This document shows, in pieces, positions 41,482 to 47,848 of a stretch of DNA of 50,195 nucleotides; the stretch's first letter is position 1, and each line of letters opens with the position of its first letter. A program made the position numbers and the translations under genes. The notes below the pieces were generated by a model. The model was not told where the DNA came from, did no database searches, and saw only the letters and a list, made by a program, of their open reading frames with translations. This DNA comes from an uncultured Spirochaetales bacterium (GTDB lineage Bacteria; Spirochaetota; Spirochaetia; Sphaerochaetales; Sphaerochaetaceae), in assembly GCA_949300325.1 (NCBI GenBank), contig CASGDQ010000059.1, positions 1 through 50,195 of the forward strand, in the 5' to 3' direction.

Positions 41482-41541
41482 CCTTTATAGGTGCTACCTC
41501 GTTAAGGTGGCACTATATAAGGGCTTAAGCCCGAATAAGGA
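41482..41541 (+). ncRNA. Structured leader RNA, copy 2
   Basis: CCTTTA (41482-41487) pairs with TAAGGG (41518-41523). The inner hairpin is GTGCTACCT/AGGTGGCAC (41491-41513), with C-G replaced by U-G and A-C replaced by A-U relative to copy 1. GGGCTTAAGCCC (41521-41532) shares GGG with the outer stem, and AAGGAG follows. Confidence 0.55.
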
Positions 41542-41550
41542 GATAAACAA

Positions 41551-41796
41551 ATGTTTAAAATGGATTGTGGATGTTTTTATAACAGTAGGTCATTTAAAGT
41601 AGGACGCAAATACCTTTACGAACTGTCTGCTTATTCTGATAAGGTCCTTGCCAAAGTTGAATTAACACCATCAGTTATTGCAGACTTAAAGAAGATAAAG
41701 GAGCAATACAGGTATGACGACGCTCGCAGAACTTTAAATGTGCTTGCTGTAATTGATGGCGACTACGGCAATTATGATTATAAAGAAGAGGACTAA
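41551..41796 (+). CDS. Small phage protein, 81 residues
   Basis: Not recognised. Starts after AAGGAG at 41551. It is mainly strand and helix, with an acidic C-terminus (GDYGNYDYKEED). It lies behind the second leader RNA. Confidence 0.5.
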   Translation: MFKMDCGCFYNSRSFKVGRKYLYELSAYSDKVLAKVELTPSVIADLKKIKEQYRYDDARRTLNVLAVIDGDYGNYDYKEED

Positions 41797-41797
41797 G

Positions 41798-42211
41798 ATG
41801 GAAAGATACGAAGTATTAGTGCAGAAGGAAGCGGATGGATTCCCGACTGTATTCACGGACAGGGAACAGGCCATAAAGGAAGCAAAGGGAGAATGGGAAC
41901 ACCTAACGGCTTACGAGCACAAGCACACAGTCGTGAGTGTGAATATTCTTGATGATAACGACTTGCCGGAAGATTGCATTTGGTCAACTGCTGACAGGCC
42001 GGATCTGGTCGAAGTCAGTTTTTCGAACAAGGAAGAACTGGAGGCAATAAAAAAGAAATACTACAATCAGAAGTATTGGAATGTATGCCCGGAGACGGTT
42101 GGAGAGGCGTTATCAACCGGGAATTACGTCTGCCTTCTACATGATTATGACTACGAATCAGATTTTGACGACGGAGAAACAGTAACCATCTGCATCGAGG
42201 TGGAGGAGTGA
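41798..42211 (+). CDS. Duplicated phage protein, copy 2
   Basis: Paralogue (137 residues) of 40772-41191. ATG at 41798, 1 base after the previous stop. Conserved points: MERYEV, GEWEHLT, CIWST, KYWNVCPETVGEAL and GETVTICIEVEE. DNA identity is very high only at the 3' end, where the copies share the 104-bp repeat. Confidence 0.6.
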   Translation: MERYEVLVQKEADGFPTVFTDREQAIKEAKGEWEHLTAYEHKHTVVSVNILDDNDLPEDCIWSTADRPDLVEVSFSNKEELEAIKKKYYNQKYWNVCPETVGEALSTGNYVCLLHDYDYESDFDDGETVTICIEVEE

Positions 42212-42275
42212 TGCTCAATCAAACTAAAGCCAGTTGTTTGCCCCCAGGGGGGGGGTACTAAAAAGACAGGATTAT
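42173..42275. repeat. 103-bp near-identical repeat, copy 2
   Basis: Second copy of 41153-41256, with a C5-A-G9 tract instead of C6-A-G9. It occurs at the same position after the second duplicated gene. Confidence 0.85.
42234..42261 (+). promoter_or_regulatory. Promoter with poly-G spacer (16 bp)
   Basis: TTGTTT (42234-42239), a spacer of exactly 16 bp (G, C5, A, G9), and TACTAA (42256-42261). One base shorter than the copy at 41214, which should change its strength. It drives the gene at 42310. Confidence 0.6.
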
Positions 42276-42309
42276 GAAATCAAAAGAGAAAAAGATAAGG
42301 AGATAGTTA

Positions 42310-43245
42310 ATGATTAATTTTTTCATTTACAAAGACATTGGAAGCGTAAAAGTGCAATTAACAGAAGGATCAGTTTTTTATTTAAGAAACCAGGACGACG
42401 GGGAAGGACATGCTATAATTATGACCGAGTATGAATTTAACAGCCTGAAGAATAATCAAAAATTTACCTATTACAATCATTTTGAAATAAGCGAGAAAGG
42501 GGCATTTCTTCTCAAATACGATTGCGAAGATAGATTTTTTGAGAAGCTTGAAAGAGGTGAAATGTCTATTGGCAAAGATTATTTCAAACTCATACCTGGC
42601 GACTACCGGGCATACTGCAACTGGCATACGACATTGATAGTGCTTGTAAAAACAGAACAGGAGCAACTTCTAAAAAAGACACTAGATAAATATGAGTTTG
42701 AAGATAAGACTATTTATGTCGAGGCGAAAGAGCAAATATATCATTACTATATATTGAACAGCGAAGAAAGAATTATTTTTGAAGGCATAGACTTTAATAC
42801 ATCTATTTCAGATCAAATTGATAAAATTAAACATGAAATAAAAGAAACAAGCGAACAATTTAAGAAAATGAAGAAAGTAAAGACTGTCTATAATGATGAA
42901 GTCGTTGTTGATGAAAAAAATAAAACATTTATAAATTATGACAATAAAAAGAAAAAGATATATTATAACGCACAAGTCATTATAGATGGATATGCTACAG
43001 GTTTCTATACAGATTATTTTGAAAAGGGAACTATCGAAGATGTCGAAGAAAGACTAAAAGTACCTAATAATTCTATACGTCTTGCTTATCTAGGACGTGT
43101 AGGATTCAACCCAAAAGCACTTGACCCAGATAATAATATCTGGAATTCGTTTGTTTCAAAAATAAAAATAAATGAAAGCGCGTTTTTTACAAAAGAAGGA
43201 AACTATAAAAAGAAATTTGATATAGATCCTAAGAGTCTTTTATGA
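42310..43245 (+). CDS. Hypothetical phage protein, 311 residues
   Basis: Not recognised. The largest unknown gene in the region: A+T-rich, with many Lys and Tyr residues, a coiled stretch (about 170-195), and no membrane segment. AAGGAG precedes the ATG. Its codon use is more AT-biased than its neighbours, so it may have been acquired separately. Confidence 0.55.
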   Translation: MINFFIYKDIGSVKVQLTEGSVFYLRNQDDGEGHAIIMTEYEFNSLKNNQKFTYYNHFEISEKGAFLLKYDCEDRFFEKLERGEMSIGKDYFKLIPGDYRAYCNWHTTLIVLVKTEQEQLLKKTLDKYEFEDKTIYVEAKEQIYHYYILNSEERIIFEGIDFNTSISDQIDKIKHEIKETSEQFKKMKKVKTVYNDEVVVDEKNKTFINYDNKKKKIYYNAQVIIDGYATGFYTDYFEKGTIEDVEERLKVPNNSIRLAYLGRVGFNPKALDPDNNIWNSFVSKIKINESAFFTKEGNYKKKFDIDPKSLL

Positions 43246-43334
43246 AATTAGCCCCTTCCCTACTCGAACTAGCATACAGTATGTGTGTGAGCGTGGGGGG
43301 GTATTTTGAAGGCAGGATTAATATTTTGCTTTTC

Positions 43335-43363
43335 TTGCCTTACCATACGTTTTAGCGTACTAT
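43335..43363 (+). promoter_or_regulatory. Promoter with shared operator (third site)
   Basis: TTGCCT (43335-43340), a 17-bp spacer, TACTAT (43358-43363). The operator ATACGTTTTAGCGTAC (43345-43360) overlaps the spacer and the -10, as at 40029. A G7 tract (43295-43301) with a GCAGGATTA-like sequence lies just before, a degenerate form of the poly-G repeats. Confidence 0.75.
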
Positions 43364-43383
43364 AGACAAAGGAGAAGAAGAGG

Positions 43384-43608
43384 ATGAAAGGATACACAAG
43401 CAAAGAAGCGGCTGAAATAGTCGGCTTGACAATACGGCGCGTACAGGCATTTGCAAAAGATCATCCAGATGTAGTGGAGAAAATAGGAAGAGATTACTTT
43501 TTTTCGGAAAAAGCAATCTCTTTATTGAAAGAACGAAAAGGCAAAGTTGGCCAGCCTAGAAATCCTATGGCAAAGTATTCAAGATTTAAAAAGGATCAAT
43601 CTGAATGA
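43384..43608 (+). CDS. Small HTH protein, 74 residues
   Basis: The N-terminus forms a helix-turn-helix (TSKEAAEIVGLTIRRVQAFA) and a wing (EKIGRDYFFSEKAISLLKE), like MerR/HTH_17 proteins. AGGAG lies upstream. It is the last rightward gene and faces the leftward late genes. It could be a late regulator. Confidence 0.65.
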   Translation: MKGYTSKEAAEIVGLTIRRVQAFAKDHPDVVEKIGRDYFFSEKAISLLKERKGKVGQPRNPMAKYSRFKKDQSE

Positions 43609-44016
43609 TCACTTAAATTTTACCATAGGCTGCAGGGCTTGCGTTTTCCCCCAAAATGCGTTGCCGATGAATCGATACCCTTGATTATATAAATTGCATA
43701 CCTCCTCTGGAGGTACTGTTTTATAATCAGCCAATTCAACGTCGCTTACGATAGCTTGATTTAAAATACATCCCTCAAATAGATCTTCCATGTCTTCTTG
43801 CGAAACATCATTTTTCGGTTTAAATAAACTCTCCTCCCAGCTTCCATCAAAGTCAATATTAAACGTCACTGGAAGACATTGCCCTTTTTCTGCATTCCAC
43901 GAAAGGCCGTCTTTTTTGGGCTCAAATTCGTAAAACGACCACCGCCCATTATAATCTTTTGCAAGAAAAAACCCGGTCACATCACATAAATTTTGTGGGT
44001 TAATTTTTCTGTCCAT
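43609..44016 (-). CDS. Hypothetical phage protein, 135 residues
   Basis: Not recognised. Starts at the ATG at 44016 with AGGAGG upstream. Its end abuts the end of the HTH gene (convergent). A terminator lies upstream of it, so it has its own or a read-through transcript. Confidence 0.55.
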   Translation of the reverse strand: MDRKINPQNLCDVTGFFLAKDYNGRWSFYEFEPKKDGLSWNAEKGQCLPVTFNIDFDGSWEESLFKPKNDVSQEDMEDLFEGCILNQAIVSDVELADYKTVPPEEVCNLYNQGYRFIGNAFWGKTQALQPMVKFK

Positions 44017-44073
44017 TCTGTCCTCCTGACTTGATTTTAAAAGTAACATACGGGAAATATCAGCAAAATTGCA

Positions 44074-44108
44074 GAAAAGAGCCGCGCCCCTCTGTTGAGA
44101 GACGCGGC
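44074..44108 (-). terminator. Terminator of the leftward late operon
   Basis: On the minus strand GCCGCG (44108-44103) and CGCGGC (44086-44081) close a long stem with inner TCTC/GAGG-type pairs and a 4-base loop, followed by TCTTTTCTG. It follows the o-spanin-like gene by about 20 bp. Confidence 0.85.
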
Positions 44109-44127
44109 AGAAGGAGTAAAAGATGCT

Positions 44128-44394
44128 CTATTGAATCAAGGACATCGCAACTATATAATCATAGAGCTCATCGCTCCATGCTACATACTTCTCAAGCAAG
44201 GCTGCGTAAATAGCTGAATTTGTCGCAAGATCATAAACGGTTTGAGGATCTGTGATTATTAATTCGTATCCGTCGTTCAGTCCTCGTGGAATTTCTGGCA
44301 CGTTAACTTGCGGTTTTAAATCAACTGTTGACCGACAACTACTTGTGAAAAAAAGAGCGAGGATTACCACTGGAATTATTAATAGGCGTTTCAT
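44128..44394 (-). CDS. Small lipoprotein, o-spanin (Rz1)-like
   Basis: The 88-residue product has a signal peptide (MKRLLIIPVVILALFF) with lipobox TSSC (Cys 20), then a soluble region with Pro residues (VDLKPQVNVPEIPRG). It is read in another frame from the upstream gene and overlaps it by 56 bp. That is the Rz/Rz1 arrangement, in which an outer-membrane lipoprotein partners an inner-membrane coiled protein to fuse the membranes. The loose lipobox (Thr at -3) is compatible with spirochaetal lipoproteins. Confidence 0.65.
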   Translation of the reverse strand: MKRLLIIPVVILALFFTSSCRSTVDLKPQVNVPEIPRGLNDGYELIITDPQTVYDLATNSAIYAALLEKYVAWSDELYDYIVAMSLIQ

Positions 44395-44842
44395 CTTTTG
44401 TCTCCTTCATTTCGAATAGTTTTTTCACGCTTGATGCCTGATCAGCCAACAACTCTTTTAATTCGTTCGGAATGCCAATTAGATCACTTGCATTTTCATC
44501 AAGATTTTCTGCGTGATCGACCGGATCTGAATCCTGGCAGAAAGCTTGCGTCTCAGACAGCAATTCGCTTGCAATGTTTTTCGCCTGTGCCACAGAAGAC
44601 AAAGAAGGATCTTTTAGCCTCGTTTTTTCAATGAGTTCGAGATCGCTTAAGAGTTTTTCATTTGCAGCTGTCACCTTTGCTTCGGATACTTCGGCAGCTT
44701 TATTTGCAGCAGTTTTTGATGTTAGACCAAGCAATAGATCAATCGCAGAGTCTTTTTTTGCATCTGACCTTTTTAGTTTAAAAATGTAAATCAATAAGCC
44801 TGGGATTAACACTCCTAAAGCAACAATAATCAAATCCTTCAT
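44339..44842 (-). CDS. Membrane-anchored coiled protein, i-spanin (Rz)-like
   Basis: The 167-residue product starts at the ATG at 44842 with an N-terminal membrane segment (LIIVALGVLIPGLLIYIF). A helical, charged region follows (about 25-150), rich in Ala, Glu and Lys. This is the topology of an i-spanin. The lipoprotein gene overlaps its end. An in-frame upstream ATG at 44947 lacks a ribosome site. A purely structural membrane protein is not excluded. Confidence 0.6.
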   Translation of the reverse strand: MKDLIIVALGVLIPGLLIYIFKLKRSDAKKDSAIDLLLGLTSKTAANKAAEVSEAKVTAANEKLLSDLELIEKTRLKDPSLSSVAQAKNIASELLSETQAFCQDSDPVDHAENLDENASDLIGIPNELKELLADQASSVKKLFEMKETKDETPINNSSGNPRSFFHK

Positions 44843-44900
44843 AAAGCATCCTATAATGTAGTAAAAAACAGAAAAAACATTGCAAACGCGAACCAAAGAA

Positions 44901-45398
44901 TTAAGTCGTAGACTCTTCAGAGGTGAGATTTGCAAGAATCTTTTCAAGCTCTTCCTTTGAGTAGCTTTTCTTCTTTTCTTTATTCTTTTGTGTCTTTACG
45001 TAATTTGGATCCTTAAGGCCGGGAAAAAGCTTATCCCTAAACCACTTAACGATCCTGAGCGCTTTAAACTGTAAGAAAAAGAAAAGAATTGCCCAGGCCC
45101 AAGCAAATATATATCCACCAGGAATATACCAGCCGTCCGCTCCAAATGCCGAGTATGCCAAAAAGGAGCAAACGACATGTATTAGAGTTACCAAAATTCC
45201 AAAAATAAGGCCAAGCCACCTGGGACACTCATTGAATCTACTAGAAGATTCTGTTGCCTCGTCTTTTTTTGGAAAAAGCGTAGCTTTAATAAATTCGCTT
45301 AATGTGCCGAGAATGATAATATCAGCAAAAAACATTATCATTTGCCATCTGATCTCCAAAAAGCTTTGAGCCATTGCGATAAAAAAAGCATTTTCCAT
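44901..45398 (-). CDS. Membrane protein, holin candidate
   Basis: The 165-residue protein has three predicted membrane segments (about 16-37, 62-84 and 92-112) and a Lys-rich cytoplasmic C-terminus (QKNKEKKKSYSKEELEKIL). The position just before the spanin-like pair fits a holin, but no family signature is recognised. It starts 11 bases after the previous stop. Confidence 0.5.
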   Translation of the reverse strand: MENAFFIAMAQSFLEIRWQMIMFFADIIILGTLSEFIKATLFPKKDEATESSSRFNECPRWLGLIFGILVTLIHVVCSFLAYSAFGADGWYIPGGYIFAWAWAILFFFLQFKALRIVKWFRDKLFPGLKDPNYVKTQKNKEKKKSYSKEELEKILANLTSEESTT

Positions 45399-45409
45399 TT
45401 TGTATCTCC

Positions 45410-45904
45410 TTAAATAATTGTTTGGGCAAACCTAAGTGCAGTGCTGAGGCCATTAAGCACATTGATCATTTCTTTAGATCCGAACAAAATAAATGACATG
45501 AAAGCAATCAAAATAACTCCAAAAATAACAATTGCTTTGAAAAATTTTTGATTCTTTGTATTTTGTTCTGCAATCTCAATCCTCTGCTGTTTTAACTCCT
45601 TCGATAAAACAGTTGTAATGTCTTGATGATATTTTTCGATCCCGTCTATCAATTTAAGCTGAGACATGGATAGTTTGTGCAAAAGGCTGTTGAGATCTGC
45701 AAGCTCTTTTTTTCTAAGACGGATCCTGTTATGTGCTGCATTAATCCCAACATTTGCTTCTTCAAGCGCAGAAATATAATCAGCAAGCAGTTGTTTTTGT
45801 GCAGCATTAAAGCTAGTGCTTTCTTCTAAAGCTTTTCGAAGATATAAAATCCTTTCGGATCTTCTTTCTTCATATTCCTCGTTCTGATCTTTTTCTCCCA
45901 GCAT
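45410..45904 (-). CDS. Coiled-coil protein with C-terminal membrane anchor
   Basis: The 164-residue product is a long coiled coil (about 10-115) followed by one membrane segment (KAIVIFGVILIAFMSFILF). Function unknown; it may take part in lysis. It lies between the DGR reverse transcriptase and the holin candidate. A small stem (CATTCTA/TAGAATG, 45911-45935) lies just upstream of it. Confidence 0.5.
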   Translation of the reverse strand: MLGEKDQNEEYEERRSERILYLRKALEESTSFNAAQKQLLADYISALEEANVGINAAHNRIRLRKKELADLNSLLHKLSMSQLKLIDGIEKYHQDITTVLSKELKQQRIEIAEQNTKNQKFFKAIVIFGVILIAFMSFILFGSKEMINVLNGLSTALRFAQTII

Positions 45905-45972
45905 GGATGCATTCTATATTCTTTTTTTAGAATGTTGGCATTGTTGGGAAAAGTACCGCACAATAGAACCCA

Positions 45973-47178
45973 TCATACCCCCTGCTTTATATTTCTCAGA
46001 TACTCTTCCGCAAGCAGGTCTATAGGCGTGGTAGTGTACTCAAGATATGCCAACAAAGAGTAGACTGACTCGATAAAATGCTCCTTGGAGATCATACCCT
46101 TATCAAGTAGATCTTTCTTTTTCCTAAGCCTTTTATGTGCTCTTTTTATTGTTGCTGGCTTAGGGGCCAGATAATGAGGATGCACCTGATAACCGCAGAA
46201 TGTATCATAGCGATGAAAGGTGAAGATCCGTGTCTTGTTTTCTGACAACCGAAGGCCCAGCTTATTGATCACCAACTCATCTGTTGCTGATAGAATCTCC
46301 TTTGCTTCTTCCCTGCTTCTGCAAAGGATCCTTATATCGTCCATGTATCGTATGTAATACTTCTGTTTGAGAACATCTGTAATGAAATAGTCGATTACGC
46401 CACCGGTCAAATTTGCTTCATGCTGCGAGGGCAAAAATCCAATAGGCAAGCCCTCATCGATGGAGTCAATGATTGTGCAGTACAGCCAGATCACAAAATC
46501 ATCAAAGTAAAACAGTCGTTTTATAAGCATCTTTAAAGCCTTGTGATTTATCGACTTGAAGAATCCTTTAATATCTATGGCGATCACTGTCACAGTGCCA
46601 TACTTGCCGATCGCCCGGCGCAGCAGATCTTGATAATGCCTGCATCCGGCAGCCTGGCCCTTGCCCTCATGCAGTGTAGCATGAACATATGTTGCGCCCG
46701 GAAAGAGGGATGATGCATCCGTTTCTGCGTACTTCTTTGCCTTATAGTGAGGATAGCTTTTAGGATACGACCTGGAAGTATTGCTGGACAAATGATAATC
46801 AATTGTGTGCTCTTTGCCGTCCTTGTCCACAACCTTGACTAAAATGTATTCTTTTCCGGCTCTGCAGGCAAAGCTTGAAGGATGGAAATGTTTTTCGAAA
46901 TATGGAAGAGTAACTCTGACTAATGCATGATGCACAACCCTGTCGTAGATCTTCGGCCTCGTAATAGATCTAAGCTTGGGCTCACGAATATTAAAAGTCA
47001 CAGTATCGCCAGGAACATAAGAGCGATAGATCAACTCGTTTTGCATATTGATGAGATTCTCTTCAAGATTCAATCTGAATTCCTGAAATTCTTTTTTATG
47101 CCTCTTTCCTCTGGCAACTTCCAAGTAAGCCTGTTCCAAATTCTCGAAAGAATAGATCTGCTCTGCAAGTGTTTCCAT
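45973..47178 (-). CDS. DGR reverse transcriptase
   Basis: The enzyme copies the template repeat with adenine errors and installs it in the variable gene. The 401-residue protein has the catalytic Asp in IAIDIKGFFKSINH (D202), the DGR-type substrate loop PIGFLPSQ (245-252, compare PIGxxxSQ) and YMDD (278-281). Between FACRAGK (103-109) and GKGQAAGCRHYQ (172 on) an insert of about 62 residues interrupts the usual contiguous stretch. No maturase or integrase domain is attached. The template repeat lies 113 nt upstream. Confidence 0.93.
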   Translation of the reverse strand: METLAEQIYSFENLEQAYLEVARGKRHKKEFQEFRLNLEENLINMQNELIYRSYVPGDTVTFNIREPKLRSITRPKIYDRVVHHALVRVTLPYFEKHFHPSSFACRAGKEYILVKVVDKDGKEHTIDYHLSSNTSRSYPKSYPHYKAKKYAETDASSLFPGATYVHATLHEGKGQAAGCRHYQDLLRRAIGKYGTVTVIAIDIKGFFKSINHKALKMLIKRLFYFDDFVIWLYCTIIDSIDEGLPIGFLPSQHEANLTGGVIDYFITDVLKQKYYIRYMDDIRILCRSREEAKEILSATDELVINKLGLRLSENKTRIFTFHRYDTFCGYQVHPHYLAPKPATIKRAHKRLRKKKDLLDKGMISKEHFIESVYSLLAYLEYTTTPIDLLAEEYLRNIKQGV

Positions 47179-47291
47179 TTTCTTTTAAAGCGCGTCGCAT
47201 CCCGCCCGGAGGCAAGAAGCGACACTATGATTATCTTGCGACATTTGATCCTTCAAAAAGGGGCTTTTCTGCCTTGCCTGCCTCTTCGAAT

Positions 47292-47403
47292 CGACGCGCC
47301 CCGACCCATTGTTACTCGAGTTGGACGGCGAATTGTTGTTGCCATTGAACTGGCCGAACCCGCTACTGGAACCCGTGTTGTAATTGCCACCGGCCCACGC
47401 AAC
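47292..47403 (-). repeat. DGR template repeat (TR)
   Basis: 112 bp, between the avd stop and the RT start on the minus strand. It is identical to the variable repeat except at nine positions, all adenine on the coding strand. Eight AAY codons in the template are changed in the variable copy. It ends with a GC-rich block (47307-47292) identical in both, which serves as the IMH-like region. It need not be translated. Confidence 0.93.
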
Positions 47404-47426
47404 CCCAACGCCTTTCATATCGCCTG

Positions 47427-47831
47427 TCACTGACTGTTAAGATAGTACAGCCAACCACCCAACTTTTCTGTGAATGCATGTTCCAGCTTATAGATATGCT
47501 CCCGATTGACTTTGCTTCGATCATCTTCTATGAACAGCCGGATCATGTATTCTACACGGATGAAGTCGTCCTGAGCCTCGGTTACTAGCTTCTTGGCTCT
47601 ATATGTAAGATCTTTCCGAATCTTATAATTTGGATCTGTCGTAGCCTTATACTCAAGCTTGTTTGCAAGGTAGATTGCAGATCCGATTTCGGCCAATCCG
47701 GAAATAATCTTTTCGCCAATAGAATATTTGAGAACAACCAGCACATGGCGACCGATCACAACGCCCGCCATGTGCCGGTATAGCTCTTCAAATCTTGCCA
47801 ATGCTTCCAGTTTTGGTTGCTCATTACGCAT
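47427..47831 (-). CDS. avd: DGR accessory protein (Avd-like)
   Basis: The 134-residue product is an all-helical, mildly basic protein of four predicted helices (about 8-38, 40-58, 68-100, 104-128). Its length and layout fit Avd, which forms a pentameric barrel that binds the reverse transcriptase and template RNA. It lies between the variable gene and the template, as in the Bordetella phage system. AGGATGAG precedes the ATG. Confidence 0.82.
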   Translation of the reverse strand: MRNEQPKLEALARFEELYRHMAGVVIGRHVLVVLKYSIGEKIISGLAEIGSAIYLANKLEYKATTDPNYKIRKDLTYRAKKLVTEAQDDFIRVEYMIRLFIEDDRSKVNREHIYKLEHAFTEKLGGWLYYLNSQ

Positions 47832-47848
47832 CCGATCTCATCCTTTGA

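Noticed and set aside
43295..43301. Third G-tract promoter
   Set aside because: G7 and a following TATTTT are present, but no acceptable -35 lies at the right distance; I treat it as a degenerate copy only.
47185..47430. An 81-codon open frame across the template repeat
   Set aside because: It is open only because the TR copies coding sequence from the variable gene; its remaining part is unlike any protein and it lacks a good ribosome site.
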